A DNA stretch of 64,000 bases, taken from assembly GCA_010093605.1 (NCBI GenBank), contig MU004195.1:560708-624707 (forward strand), given 5' to 3'. A program made the translations under genes and the position numbers. This DNA is from Lophium mytilinum. Lineage: Eukaryota; Ascomycota; Dothideomycetes; Mytilinidiales; Mytilinidiaceae. Below the pieces are notes generated by a model. The model saw nothing but the letters and a program-made list of their open reading frames with translations. It was not told where the DNA came from and did not search any database. Positions 53,377-64,000 of this stretch are shown here, piece by piece; the first letter of the stretch is position 1, and each line of letters begins with the position of its first letter.

Positions 53377-54636
53377 TCAAATAGAAGACGGCAGCGTAAA
53401 TTCCATCCGGACGTTTTTCAAGGCAGACCGCTCCGCAATTTTGCGCAAGTGATAGCCAGCAATTTCATCCTGAACAATGCCCTCTCGCAGCATAGTCATC
53501 TGAACGTTGACAGTTTCCAAATTTGGTAGCCATGTAGAATCCGCATCCGCCAGGTCATCAAGATGACCTATGATCGCAAGATTGCAATTCTTTAAGACAA
53601 GCGACACGAGCGACGACGGTAGATGGTCCACGAGACGCAGTCCGGTTCCGTGCCTCCATGCGGAAAGTTCGCCTAGTTGGAACTGGTCCCAGATCAATGT
53701 GTGTAGCTTTTGAAAGTCCCTCATCGAGCCCTTCTCATTCGAAATTAGATCAGCTTGAAAGTGCGAGTCACTCAAGCTCCAGTGAATTGTCTCGAGAGAG
53801 CTGCGATGCTCCAAAAGATATGTTCCTGGAGAACGGGCACACCATGACGTGTTGCCGACAGAGACGAAATTCCTTAATGCTTTGCTAGAGCTAATCAGTT
53901 TACTGAAGACGCCGGCAGAGAACGAACCCTCTTCAAGTATGATTGAGGCGACTGAGGAACTCCTTACGGGGCATTTCCATTGGGAGGCATCAATAATGCT
54001 ATGTACTGCACCCCTAAGTTGAAAAGTCTCCAGCGAGGGTAAACAAAGGAAGCCAGAGACAGTAATAATATCGATATTCCATTTCGAGTCTCGGCAGTCA
54101 AGATCAACAATCTTCAAATAACCGAAAATTCCCGGTATTTCCCTAGGAGCCTTTTGCAAGACCAAACTCAAAATGAGCCACGAAACGCGAATGAGGTCCA
54201 TTGATTCGAGATGAAGGTATTCTAATTTTGGAGCAAGAGTCATAATGAGAAAGAAGGCCACTGCCTCCTGCGGGCGACCCTCGGATACAGAAGTTGAAGT
54301 TCGAGGAAAGTCCTTGGTGTCGACAAGGCGTAGGATGGTATCAAGCTCGCCGTTGTACACTCGCTTTACTCCACGTAGTGCAAGCCTCCTCACGTGCGCA
54401 GCCAAGTCCGGCCGATCAATGATGGTGTTGGCAAACGGTGAAAGTTCACGACGCACGTCAAGATTGACATATTCATGGTAGAGGAAAGGGTTTGCGAGAG
54501 TGTTGAGTCTCTTCGAGGTGAGTGAAAGAGCGAAGAACGTGGACTTTTGGAGGCGGGCGGAAAGATTCAAAGTTGTACGCACAAAGGAAAGAATATCCAA
54601 AAGAAGTTCCGAGGGAAGATCTAGCAGCACGGCCAT
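53377..54636 (-). CDS. F-box protein with LRR-like repeats
   Basis: Single exon. I start at the Met at 54636 (MAVLLDLPSELLLDILSFV, 419 residues); the frame is open 20 codons further, to 54696, with an H/R-rich start less typical of the family. The F-box LLDLPSELLLDILSFVRTTLNLSARL...FALSLTSKRLNTLANPFLY is at residues 4-50. The rest forms irregular leucine-rich repeats (APKLEYLHLESMDLI, LPSLETFQLRG, LPSSLVSLVLKNCNL, LPNLETVNVQM). The usual reading is a substrate receptor of an SCF ubiquitin ligase, binding Skp1 through the F-box; target unknown. Confidence 0.88.
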   Translation of the reverse strand: MAVLLDLPSELLLDILSFVRTTLNLSARLQKSTFFALSLTSKRLNTLANPFLYHEYVNLDVRRELSPFANTIIDRPDLAAHVRRLALRGVKRVYNGELDTILRLVDTKDFPRTSTSVSEGRPQEAVAFFLIMTLAPKLEYLHLESMDLIRVSWLILSLVLQKAPREIPGIFGYLKIVDLDCRDSKWNIDIITVSGFLCLPSLETFQLRGAVHSIIDASQWKCPVRSSSVASIILEEGSFSAGVFSKLISSSKALRNFVSVGNTSWCARSPGTYLLEHRSSLETIHWSLSDSHFQADLISNEKGSMRDFQKLHTLIWDQFQLGELSAWRHGTGLRLVDHLPSSLVSLVLKNCNLAIIGHLDDLADADSTWLPNLETVNVQMTMLREGIVQDEIAGYHLRKIAERSALKNVRMEFTLPSSI

Positions 54637-56640
54637 GGTCTCGTGGAGCAAACGCTTCCGGTCAATACGGTGTTGGTGGATGTGGTGAAGTCTCACCGCC
54701 TCAATGCTTCATTTCGGAACGAAGAGGGGAACCAAGGCGCTAGTCTAACCTAGACCTAGCACGATCTGTACAAAAATAGAATCCTAGACCCCGGTTTCCT
54801 GGTTTGCGAGCCCACCTACTGCATACCCATGTCTGATCTCTAAATTTGCTACTGAAGAAGCCCTGAACGATAAATATACTTTCTTGAGCTTGAATTCGGG
54901 GACCATTGATCTTTTCTTGGGGAGTGGCGTTAGTTGCAAGTTTAGAACTTCGGCCTCGGATGCAAGCACTCGCAATGCCCTCTTTGAGATCTTTCCCTTG
55001 CTAGGCAGTCCAAAAGGCGTCGTTAGTAATCGATCCGAGGTCTGCTAATTGCTTTCTAACCGCCCTGTTTAACTGGCAGGTGGAAAGGGGCTGCTTCTTA
55101 AGAAACCCGAGAGGCCCGGTGCTCTCACACACTTCTTCAGCATCGCTTTGCCTTGACTACTGTCCTCACAGTCCTCCGAATCATGATATCGGGTCATTTC
55201 GAGCTAATGTAGGTGGCTGGGCCGGGAACAACGACGCCGAAGCGAAGGAGCTTACCCCTGTTCAACCTCATCCCTATCAGGATATCGCGCTATATGGGAA
55301 GCAACTAGAGGAGCTAAAATAGTCACGGAGACGTCACATTGAGCTTTTATCTGATCTGGATTCTGGATGCAGTCATGAATTACGATGTCTGAATCGAATA
55401 GTGGGGGTTCACGACGATATGTGGACGTGGGAATGGGCATACGCAGTGCTTTGCAAGCTGACCTCCTGTACGTCTCCTTCCTCGCTGACCACCTGACACG
55501 AGAAAAAGTGGCTTGCAGCAATCTCTTGTACATAGCCCGTGTGGCGTGACGACGAGGAAGGGAGGTAAGGTTGACAGGCCGCTGAGGACGCTGACGGAAA
55601 CTGTACTCGGGCTATCCTAACCGAACGTTTTGCATGCAGGTCGTAATTGAATGGAGAGGGCTCATGGCTCTGTGCTCCCTATTGGAGACCTCGCTTTCAC
55701 AGGCCTACGTTGGGTTAGCTGTCCTGGCTGTCCAGGCGACCGAAAATGCACATATACCCGACAGCTGTGCTCGCCGTACTGATATGCGGACCACACGGAA
55801 GCCTTTCAGTCTATCCTTCATGAGCCAAGCGAGGATGAAAATCAGATCAGAGAAGCCCTATTGCTTGGACGGTCAATCAATTCCATCAACCCAAGTATAC
55901 GCAGGAAGTGTTGATCCAGGCTACAAAAGCCCTTCCGCCGTTCGTGAGCTTAAAGCCCACCCAACTCTAGAAAGCAGCCACTATTTTTTCATGCTGCGGA
56001 AGGACCGAAAGAGATTCTATGTGGCTTCCAAAGCCCTGAGCACCAAGACGTCTTTCCAGCCATAGGTTCTGTAAGCACATTCTCTCGCCTGATTGCATCG
56101 ATCTTCGACGACAACTATCAACTCCTTGTCACGCCCCGCAGCTGCCCTACCTCATCCCGGGTGTGTCAGCCGCCGGCTGCTATCTAATAGGCGACGGCTC
56201 CGGCGACTTTCCTGGCGGATTGGGCTATCCACTCGCTCAGAAGAGAAGTGACGGGGCCGGAGGCTGATAGCGCCGCGTTGCGCAGAAGATCCAGACCGTC
56301 AGGGCCGTGAAAGAGAGCCCGGGTTCCCCGTCCTGCCAGACGGCGCCAGTCTGCACGCATGGCGAACTCGCAGCTCGCATGCAAGCCGCCCAAACGTGCC
56401 GCTGGTAGTGCACCTTGATCACGAGTAAAAAGCAACGATTAGCTTGCGCGCATAGCGACATACCGTATGCGGAGAGTAGTGCTTCGTGCTGTTGCGCAAC
56501 ATACTTTACCTTTAGTAGAGCCCATGGCCGCGCTAGGAGGTAGACCATCGAACAACCGCAGACAAACCGGCACTCTGGGCAGCCTTCCGAGGTTCATTTA
56601 AGCCTTGCAAGATTCCCATCTCCCGGGTCTTGAGTGCCAG
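54637..56640. other. Intergenic 2 kb, possible eroded gene
   Basis: No intact gene is supported. On the plus strand around 55950-56185 a frame with ...AEGPKEILCGFQSPEHQDVFPAIGSVSTFSRL... reads like protein but has no start and stops upstream; a second frame overlaps at 55634-56065. Either a degenerate gene remnant or chance. Confidence 0.3.
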
Positions 56641-58697
56641 ATGGCTGCCACACGCCTACGCATATTAGTGCTTAGCACGGCAAGCCTTCTGGCAACGGTT
56701 TCAGCAACAATACCAGCAGTCTTCGAGCCACTCGACGCGATAACATACTTTTGCGGGCGGTGGGAGCACTCCTCCATTGTCAAAAATGATATACTTTACA
56801 TCAACGGCGGCGCCGAGACTTTCAATTATCCTTTGGCCTTTCAGCATGGAAACTGGAGCAACAATACTTACGGGCTCAATACATACCTCCTTGAATATGA
56901 CCTGAAAACCTCCTGGGACTGGAAGACCAATATTAGCTACTCCGCCTTCGAGAAGACGCCGAATCCCGGCACTGGTACTCTGCCTCCGAATTTCATTCGC
57001 GGAACCATGTTTCAAGGGCCTGCGAATGATTCAGAACTTTATACATACGGCGGCACTACGTTTCGTGGGAACATGTCAGTCGCGAACCGGAGCGCAAGCT
57101 ATTCGCAACAATATTCTCTGTGGTCCTTCGACTCCGCCAGCAACGCGTGGGGTCAGTACGACCTCAAGCAAAACTGGAGGCCCAATTTCGGCGCGGCTGC
57201 GGAAGCGTATGACCAAGGCCTCGCGTTTTATCTCAATGGCCAAATCGATGTCGGTACAGATCAAGGAACCCTAGACTTTGGAAACACCACCATATATATA
57301 GATGGTATGCTTGTCATTGACCTGGTAAGACAAACCGCGGTGAACATCTCTACTACTGGGATGAAAGACTATATCCCAAGAGTCGGAGGAGCTTTACAGT
57401 ACGTTCCCGGAGTAGGCGACGACGGCGTCTTGGTGGCAATTGGGGGTCAAGTAGATGAGAAGTCTAGAGTCAGCACTCCCACGAGTGGGCAGTTGGTGAG
57501 TTCTCTTTTTTTATGCTTCAAGACGTCAACCTGGTGGTACACGGACAGTTTAGCGCTAGGAATGCGTAAGCACCAGACCCACTATTGCCCTTACACTTGC
57601 ATTGACGCCTTCCCGTACGATTGGCTAATACGCTCTACCAGCTGAACTTTACAGCCGTCGATGTTTTCGATATTGGGTCGTACCTAACTGATCCATCCAA
57701 AAATGGTACTTGGTATAGCCAAATCACGACCGGCGAAATACCTCTTCCACGTACCGAGTTCTGCACCGCCATAGTCTCCGCGCCGGATAACTCCAGTCAT
57801 AATATGTACGTCTATGCTAAGCGAAGACATGCTCTCGCGGAGCACTGCCTTGGTTCTACCTCTCTTCCCGTTCGACTTGCGCTAACACCACTTTACAGCT
57901 ACGTCTATGGTGGGCACAACCCTCTCACCGCCGTAATATACGACGACATCTACGTTCTCTCCCTGCCTACATTCACTTGGACACAGATCTTCACAGGTAA
58001 GTCTCCACGCTGGGGCCACACCTGCCACATCGTCGGGAACCGGCAACTCCTCACAGTCGGCGGCCAAACACATACCAGACCCGAAAAAGGCTGCGATTGG
58101 GAATACAGATCCGTCGCCGTCTACGACATGACAAATCTCACTTGGGGCAGTATATACAACGCGGAAGCCGCGCCATGGGAAGTCCCAGGTGTCCTGTCGA
58201 ACACGTTGAACGGCAAGAACTCCGAGCCGGTTGGCGGCTGGGATGAGCCGGGCCTCGAAGCCATAATGACAAAAACGCGTATCTGGTCAGCCGGCCCGGT
58301 AACCTCAACACCACAAGGCCGCTCCAGCAGACATCACATCCCCAAAGCCGTCATCATCGGCGCAACAATCGGGGGCATCATGGGTCTTGTTCTCATAGGT
58401 TTCGCCGTGATGCTCTTCCGCCGGGGCCACTTCATACGAAGAGCGAAGGAGCGCTTCGAGCTCCAAGGAGTGCATAAGCTGGAGATGAGCCAAGACTCCG
58501 AGAAGAAGAAATACGAGCTACAGGGCACGTTCGTGTGCGCGGAGATGGACGAGGTGTGCTCGCCTGCTGAGGCACCGCGTGATACGGTCACGTATGCGGC
58601 AGAGCTGCCGGCTACGACTGTGCAAAAAGGAGCGCTGTGGGGGGTACCGATCGTGCGCACGCCAACGGAGGAGAATGCCGAGTTTCAGGCGCCGTGA
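56641..58697 (+). CDS. Membrane-anchored Kelch-repeat protein
   Basis: Three exons, 56641..57495, 57642..57805 and 57899..58697, 605 residues. MAATRLRILVLSTASLLATVSA is a signal peptide. The extracellular part has Kelch-like blades (GRWEHSSIVKNDILYINGG, SELYTYGGTTF, GALQYVPGVGDDGVLVAIGG, HNIYVYGGHNPLTA, GHTCHIVGNRQLLTVGG) and many N-glycosylation sequons. A single transmembrane helix (AVIIGATIGGIMGLVLIGFAVMLF, ~residues 489-512) is followed by a basic, then acidic cytosolic tail. Intron 1 is 146 nt with a CTAAT branch; intron 2 restores NIYVYGG. Fungal proteins of this build are predicted wall or surface proteins; no enzyme activity is evident. Confidence 0.87.
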
Positions 58698-59005
58698 TCT
58701 GAGTTACCTTTTGACTGGCTGAGCTCCTGGCCATGGGGGCGCCCCTCACGGTGGTGTTGGGCGAGCAAGGCTGAAGCCGAAGTGGCTAGATATCTGTAGA
58801 TGGGATAGGTTATGAGAAATGACTACATATAAAGGGCCAAGTTTCATGCTCTGTAATCTGATTTACCTTTTGACTGGCTGAGCTCCTGGCCATGGGGGCG
58901 CCCCTGACAGTGGTGTCGAGCGAGTAAGGCTGAAGTAAGTCGAAGCGGCTAGATATCTGTAGATGGAATAGATAATTAGAATCTCTACATATTAGGGGCC
59001 TCAGG
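58698..59005. repeat. 159-bp tandem duplication
   Basis: Two near-identical copies, with TTACCTTTTGACTGGCTGAG starting at 58704 and 58863, run head to tail right after the Kelch stop codon. Each holds GGCCATGGGGGCGCCCC and a GTGGTGTCGAGCGAG-like core shared with the MITE family. A few copies differ by transitions. Confidence 0.85.
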
Positions 59006-59144
59006 GGAAAAAAGGTGGATTTTCTCATCTCTATTTTGTTTATCCGAAGACTTTCTATTGGTTAGTTTTCGCTGACTCAGCATCAATGCCGAGAGATGCA
59101 ACGTCCGCCCAATGATTCCTAGAAACACAACGTCAACCCACAAG

Positions 59145-61084
59145 ATGGGGCCATCACGCACCCTCACCTTCTTCGCTTTGTTTTTGCCTGCCTTTGCAAT
59201 GGCAGCTTGGTGGTGGTTTCAGGCCTTGGTTGGCTTTGGAGTCCTCCAAACTTCAATTGCTGTCAACAGTCCGCGAGGCGTGGACATCTGGTGTGGGAAA
59301 GCCTATCGGAACACGTGAGCCGTCTACTTCTTTACGCTTTCTTAGGGGCAATCAATAATACTACAATTAGGGACTCTTCTTTTGATCCTGGTGGATTTCT
59401 AGAAGAACCAAGAACGACCTCGAAGACGCCTCTTTTGGACCTCCGTGTTTATCCTCGAATGGACAGATACCTAGAAAATGATGTTGATGGATCCTTCATC
59501 GTTGATGCACCTCTTTCCTACGTTTACGGGACACCTTTCTCTAATTCCACGTTTCTACCCGGGACCAACAATGTCATTCCCCTCACCACACTCAAGATCC
59601 AAATCATAAGCTCAAATACAGGAGACGTCCTCGTCCCTTGGACTGATGTGGGGGTCAACACTACTGCAATTGAGATCCACTTTCCCCTTCACCTTCTCCC
59701 CGCAACCCATGTACCATATCCTATCAGCGTTATATGTGCCTCTGCCGATGGTCTTCAAACGTTCCAGACCACAACGCTAGTGAGAGTACTCCCAGCTCGT
59801 AACGATACCGGTAGCGTCGTCCGAGTAGACCAGAGGTACGGCGGCCTAGAGGTCCGTTCTTCACGTACGCTTGGTCTCTGGAAGGGCGTCCTCCCCTTTT
59901 CCTTCTACACCAGCTGGGACTGGATCTCCTCAACCATCACCAACAGCTCGTCCCCAACCAACCTCACCGACTTCCGCTCCAAAGGCTTCAACTTAATTCA
60001 TCCCGTACCCCCCGGCGGCACCGACCCCTTCAACCACACCGTCTTCTCCCGCTTCCTCGACATCTGCGACGAGCTCGAAATCTACGTCATGTACGACATG
60101 CGCCACACGTACCAAAACCACTCCTCTCTCACCGCGCAAATCGCCAGCCTGCAATCCCACCCCTCGCTCCTCCTCTACTACACGGCCGACGAGCCCGACG
60201 GCCAAACCGACCCGCTCAATGCCACCTCAACCGCGTACGGCTGGCTCCAGGAGGCAGACCCCTACCACCCGGTTTCCCTGGTGCTGAACTGCGCGAACTT
60301 CCACTTCGGCGAGTACACCGCCGGTGCCGACATCATCCTCGAAGACACGTATCCTCTGGCTACGAACAACACCTACAGTGTCGTGTACGACACGGCTTGT
60401 AACACCACCTACGGCTGCTGCGGCTGCGACAACTGCCACGCATACGACGCCGCGTATCCGGCGTACGTAGCAAACCCATTCCTAGATGTCTCGAACCGAA
60501 TACAAACCTACGGGAAGTACCAAGAATGGCTCGGGCTCGCGGCGTTAGCGGAGCAGGGCAAGGGGCGGAAGAGTATCTGGGGCGTGCCGCAGGCGTTCTA
60601 CGACCAAGGGAGTTTCTGGAAGCGGTGGCCGACGGGGAAAGAGGAGGCGGTGATGGCGGCGCTAAGGCTGAATCATGGGGCGAAGGGGGTGGTGGCGTGG
60701 ATTTATCCGACGGATGGGGCGGTGGAGGAGGCGATGAGTGGGTTGGCGAGGGTGGTTACGGGGGATTTGGTGAAGGCGTTTTTGCTTTATACGATGCCGG
60801 TGGATGGGGTGGTTGAGGGGGTTGGTGCAGGGTTGGTGGATGTGAAGTTTTGGTGGGGTGGGGAGGTGGGTGGGAAAGCGCTGGTTACGCTGATGTACAT
60901 GGGGTATTCAAGCACAGCTAGCGGAGTTGAGCTGTCATTGCCAGGGAGGCGGGTGGGAGTGGTAGAGAGTGTGCTCTATGGCTCTCACGGATGGAGTGTT
61001 GAGGATGGGAAGCTCATCAAGCAAGGCGGGCTTGAGGCGCTGGAGGTCGGCATCTTCCTCGTTGAAATTAGGGGTGGGTATTAG
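59145..61084 (+). CDS. Secreted glycoside-hydrolase-like protein
   Basis: Two exons, 59145..59314 and 59371..61084, 627 residues. I choose the Met at 59145 (MGPSRTLTFFALFLPAFAMA), which opens a signal peptide; an upstream in-frame Met at 59112 would add 11 residues. The 56-nt intron (AC|GTGAGC...ATTAG) gives GKAYRNTDSSFDPGGFL. After a beta-rich N-terminal part comes a TIM-barrel-like half with FNLIHPVPPGG, YVMYDMRHTYQN, LLLYYTADEPDGQTDP (acidic Asp-Glu near residue 330, candidate catalytic site) and GVVAWIYP. It has many N-glycosylation sites and matches predicted fungal 'glycoside hydrolase subgroup catalytic core' proteins; substrate unknown. Codon use becomes G-rich in the last third. Confidence 0.75.
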
Positions 61085-61384
61085 GTAAGATGCAGTAAGC
61101 TAGCATTAGTCGCTGTAAACTTCCCACTCCTTTTGAAAGCATGTTGAAAGTATGCAGTAGACGTAAGTTAAAGACTCTCAACACGAGTACTGATTGGCAA
61201 GCGATTTCGGACAATGCAGAGAGAAACAGTGAGAAGGTTTAGGTGAGTTCATTGTTCGTTTCCAGGAACTCTAGCTACTGTTTGGGATGCTCTAACATCG
61301 TCCCTAGCCCTCAACATTCGTTGCCGCCGGCCGTGGAGATAGTTCTCATGAATCGGCTAGCAAAAGGGCGTACCCTCCCAAGTA
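61085..61384. other. Convergent spacer
   Basis: A 300-bp tail-to-tail spacer between the glycosidase-like gene and BTB gene 1. No gene is supported. Confidence 0.5.
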
Positions 61385-62471
61385 TCAGTGGCGAACGCGA
61401 CAGCTTTCACTGTCGTATGTGTCCCGTTCCGCATTCCAACAATCCAGACAGAGTCCCTTAGTGTTCTTGTCAATGATTTTGAGTTGCTTCTCAAGCTGTG
61501 ATTGGATGTCAGTTGGATCTGAAGTTGAACCTTTGCATCCTACACCATTTTTGCAGCGACATTCGGCGGACCTCTGCATCTTGAACGATCCCAGCTTGTG
61601 CATTATTTGTGGGATAGTGAATTGAGAAAGCTTTTCCGAAGGAGGGTACAGGCCTGCTCCAGCCAAGGCGACGAAGTATTGACCAACTGCTTCCTGCTGG
61701 CAGCTGCGGTCCCCAAAGCCGTAGTAGAGGTAAGGGTGCATGATGTGCTCGAAAGCTCCCATCAGGTTCCGGTTGAGACTAAGTCTCTGCTCTTTAATAG
61801 TCTCTGTCGTTGGTCGTAAGAATTTGCTCTCCTATAATTACGGGTCATAACTTACCCAGCAGCTTTGAGTGATCGCGTTGAAAAATGTTCAAAAGATGAA
61901 GGACATTGGCGTCTGGTGAAGGCTCCCTCACCAGGGCCTCGGCGACTTTGTAGAAGGGCTCCGCAAGATCCAACTCGTAGGCGATGAGCAGTAGCTTTTC
62001 GACTTGAAGAGTTCTTTCAGCAGCATGAGACAGCAGTTCAGTAACCCAATACATTGCCCATGGCTGAACAGCTAGAGCGCACTGGTACTTGTCGCACAAC
62101 CAGGTAAGCTGAATCAAGAGCTCTATGTCGATGGTCTTTGGAACTTCGTTGTGCTTGAGATGGACAATTCGGCACAACAGAACCGTCGCGTAGGGATCGT
62201 CCTCTGGAAGTGAAACCTCGCGCGGCGACGAAGAGGAGAGGCCTTCCATAGAGGTTAGCGTAAACATCTAACGGGTTAGAGATTGCTTTTACATACCTTG
62301 ACTCTCCGCGAAACCTCCGGTGAACATGGCTCTGAATACCGGCGACGCACGTGAGAGCATGTTCGAGGATACGAGGAGGCGGCTGCTGCGTCCGTCGGCG
62401 AAGTTCAGTATCACGTCGCCGTAGCTTTCCAGGATGACCAGGCCTGGGGCCTCAGGATCAGTGGAGCCCAT
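61385..62471 (-). CDS. BTB/POZ-domain protein 1
   Basis: Three exons on the minus strand, 62471..62297, 62242..61856 and 61803..61385, 326 residues. The BTB core is YGDVILNFADGRSSRLLVSSNMLSRASPVFRAMFTGGFAESQGLSSSSPREVSLPEDDPYATVLLCRIVH (residues ~17-90), followed by IDIELLIQLTWLCDKYQCALAVQPWAMYWV, the usual fungal BTB extension. The C-terminus has Cys clusters (ECRCKNGVGC, GLCLDCWNAERD), possible metal binding. Introns of 54 and 52 nt have CTAAC or similar branch sites. BTB domains dimerise and often link to Cul3 ligases, but these fungal stand-alone proteins are uncharacterised. It is a paralogue of the next gene. Confidence 0.85.
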
Positions 62472-63181
62472 GGCGGAGAAGCTTGGTCGGGCGGTGAGGT
62501 TGTCGGGGTGATGAAGAAGAGAAAGAAGAAAAGCTTGAAGGTGTAAACGGAAGCTGTCTTACGTCATCAGGTCCGCACAAGTGAATGGAAGAGCATCGGT
62601 AATATGGCACGCAGGGCACGAAAAAGGCGGCACACTTGGCAAGCATGCCGCCTTCTCCACACCTGTCTACCGCTGTTTGTGGTGCTTCAATGCAGTTTTA
62701 GAGACACGATGAAGATCATTACTCTTAGCTTTGGGCTATTGGAAAACTCGTTGAAATACTCCGAGCAGTGGCAGACAGGTGTACACACGACCGCAAACAA
62801 CAGATCTTGATGAGTGTGCCACTTATTTCATCCCCAGCGTGTATGGGTAGGTCAAGGTAGGTAGGTGGGTTTCACCTCTTTTGTCAATTTCTACATAAGT
62901 ACTTACTTGGGATGTCCACAGTCTTTGTTCTACAGCAACAAGCCAGAAGTCGGTACAAACTCACTTTTCTATGCCTGTGGCTACCCGATGAGGTCTTACA
63001 CTTTTAGGTACAATGACAGGTTGCAGGTAGCGCAAATTAGATTGCTCCCCGACTCATTAGCTACTACCTAGCCAGGCCAACCCTCATAGTGGTGTCGAGT
63101 GAGCCGCACTGGAGCCGAGCAGTAATGAATCCGTATGCCCAGACTTATGGCCTAATACTGTATCGTCAAGAACTCATCCCC
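62472..63181. other. Spacer between BTB genes with repeat remnant
   Basis: Promoter of BTB gene 1 on the left; a remnant of the MITE family on the right (see 63012-63160). No gene is supported. Confidence 0.45.
63012..63160. mobile_element. MITE-family remnant
   Basis: The right end GGCCTAATACTG at 63149-63160, preceded by GTATGCCCAGACTTAT and followed by TA, is the same terminus as the MITE at 45188. Inside is one copy of the ~110-bp unit (TAGCCAGGCCAACCCTCATAG, GTGGTGTCGAGTGAGC at 63090). The left end near 63012 (TA|CAATGACAGG) is weakly similar, so this may be a short derivative or truncated copy. It lies 22 bp from the stop codon of BTB gene 2. Confidence 0.6.
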
Positions 63182-64000
63182 TTAATGCTCCTTAGTCACT
63201 ATCAAGACCTCCCTGCAAGCCGTATGTCCCTTCTCACAAGGCGCTTTCCTAGTGAACACAACCTCCCTCTCCGCAATCCAGCACTCCAAACACAACCCAC
63301 TAATCCGCTCACCAACCCGCCTAATCTTCTTCTGCAAAGTTCTCGTGATCTCATCCCGCCTCGTTGCCGGGTTCGCACAGAAGCAACCCCTTTCGCAAAC
63401 CGGGCTCGTGATCTCTGGCAGTTGCTCAACTTTCTGCAAGATGTCAGAGAACGCGAGTAGGTTCAGACCAAAGATGAGCGGCCAGAGTCCCGCTTGGCGT
63501 AGCGCCCTCCAGTACTCGCCGATGATGAACTGGATGCAGGGGAATCCGCGGCCGTCGGGGGTGAGTTGGAGCTCTACGAATGGCTGGATGGCGGTTTCGA
63601 AGGTCCAGGGAAGGATTTGGCGGAATCCTAGGCGCTGTTGCTCGATGTGGGCTGTATGAAGGTTATTAGGATTTTCTTACACCCGTATTCGAAGCTGGGT
63701 GGCTGGATGCTTACCAGCAAGTTCCTCCATCAAAAACTCATGCCCAGCGCAAGCGATACGCATATGAATAGGGTGAATACGCTCGAAGATCAGAGCTTTC
63801 GTGACCGCTCTGAAAGCCCCTGCGAGATTCAGAGCGAGCGTGACATATAAAAGAACTTCGTATCCGCCCTTGCCCACCAGAGGCAGCAGAGGGGCAAGCC
63901 AAATGAGAGCCCATGGCTTGACGGATGCCGCGCAATCGTATTTATGGCAGACGGTCGCAAATCCTACGAGATCCGATAGGTAGACTGTTTCCGGTGCTCG
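63182..64000 (-). CDS. BTB/POZ-family protein 2 (partial)
   Basis: Two exons visible on the minus strand, 64000..63715 (open to the window edge) and 63651..63182; the start lies right of the window. Visible parts are YLSDLVGFATVCHKYDCAASVKPWALIWLAPL, matching the post-BTB helices of gene 1 (LTWLCDKYQCALAVQPWAMYWV), then a helical region and a Cys-rich tail (CERGCFCANPATRRDE, SGLCLECWIAEREVVF) parallel to gene 1's GLCLDCWNAERD. The 63-nt intron (GTAAGC...ATACAG) keeps frame. The two genes form a tandem paralogous pair; the BTB core of this one is not in view. Confidence 0.8.

Noticed and set aside
54900-56190. Intact gene in the 2-kb gap before the Kelch gene
   Set aside because: Only broken, overlapping frames are present and no splice solution gave a coherent protein.

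Overview
The window is nuclear DNA of a filamentous ascomycete (Pezizomycotina; Dothideomycetes or Leotiomycetes seem most likely, but the class is an inference). Reasons: short GT-AG introns of about 40-75 nt with CTAAC/CTGAC-like branch sites, single-gene transcription units on both strands, and families that expand in these fungi (DUF7730, 2EXR, DUF7053, But2, Zn2Cys6 regulators, BTB, F-box). I rebuilt the spliced models by hand; every multi-exon model given keeps frame through all its junctions, except the DUF7730 gene, which has a real frame break. I found no tRNA, rRNA or CRISPR.

Left part (0-12.5 kb): the 3' end of an F-box/LRR-like gene, a secreted aspartic-protease-like protein, a DUF7053 protein with a probable GC-AG intron, then a divergent PhyH dioxygenase / MFS transporter pair followed by a class-I O-methyltransferase. 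This looks like a small tailoring-type metabolic group without a backbone synthase in view. A PIN-like auxin-efflux-carrier protein follows. From 12.5 to 17.4 kb lies a gene-poor stretch holding only a frameshifted DUF7730 gene and an unusual series of CACGTG + strong TATA modules.

Middle (17.4-36 kb): the conserved core pair SEC16 (COPII / ER exit sites) and a NEO1-type P4-ATPase flippase, divergently transcribed from one 0.9-kb promoter; a 2EXR protein; a small secreted cysteine-rich protein revealed only after splicing; and an MFS monocarboxylate-type transporter divergent from a Zn2Cys6 regulator.

Right part (36-64 kb): a secreted prenylcysteine-oxidase-like flavoprotein, a secreted HExxH metalloprotease, a second 2EXR gene, two tandem paralogous ubiquitin-specific proteases separated by a TA-flanked MITE, a But2 protein, a GH17 glucanase, a cytochrome P450 bracketed by inverted arrays of degenerate repeats, an F-box protein, a membrane-anchored Kelch protein, a glycosidase-like secreted protein, and two tandem paralogous BTB proteins (the second runs off the window). 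A repeat family sharing an 18-bp core motif occurs at 45.0, 58.8 and 63.1 kb.

The most unusual non-coding structures are the CACGTG/TATA series (12.7-16.9 kb), the P450 between inverted repeat arms (50.1-53.2 kb), and the dispersed repeat family with its TA-flanked MITE.
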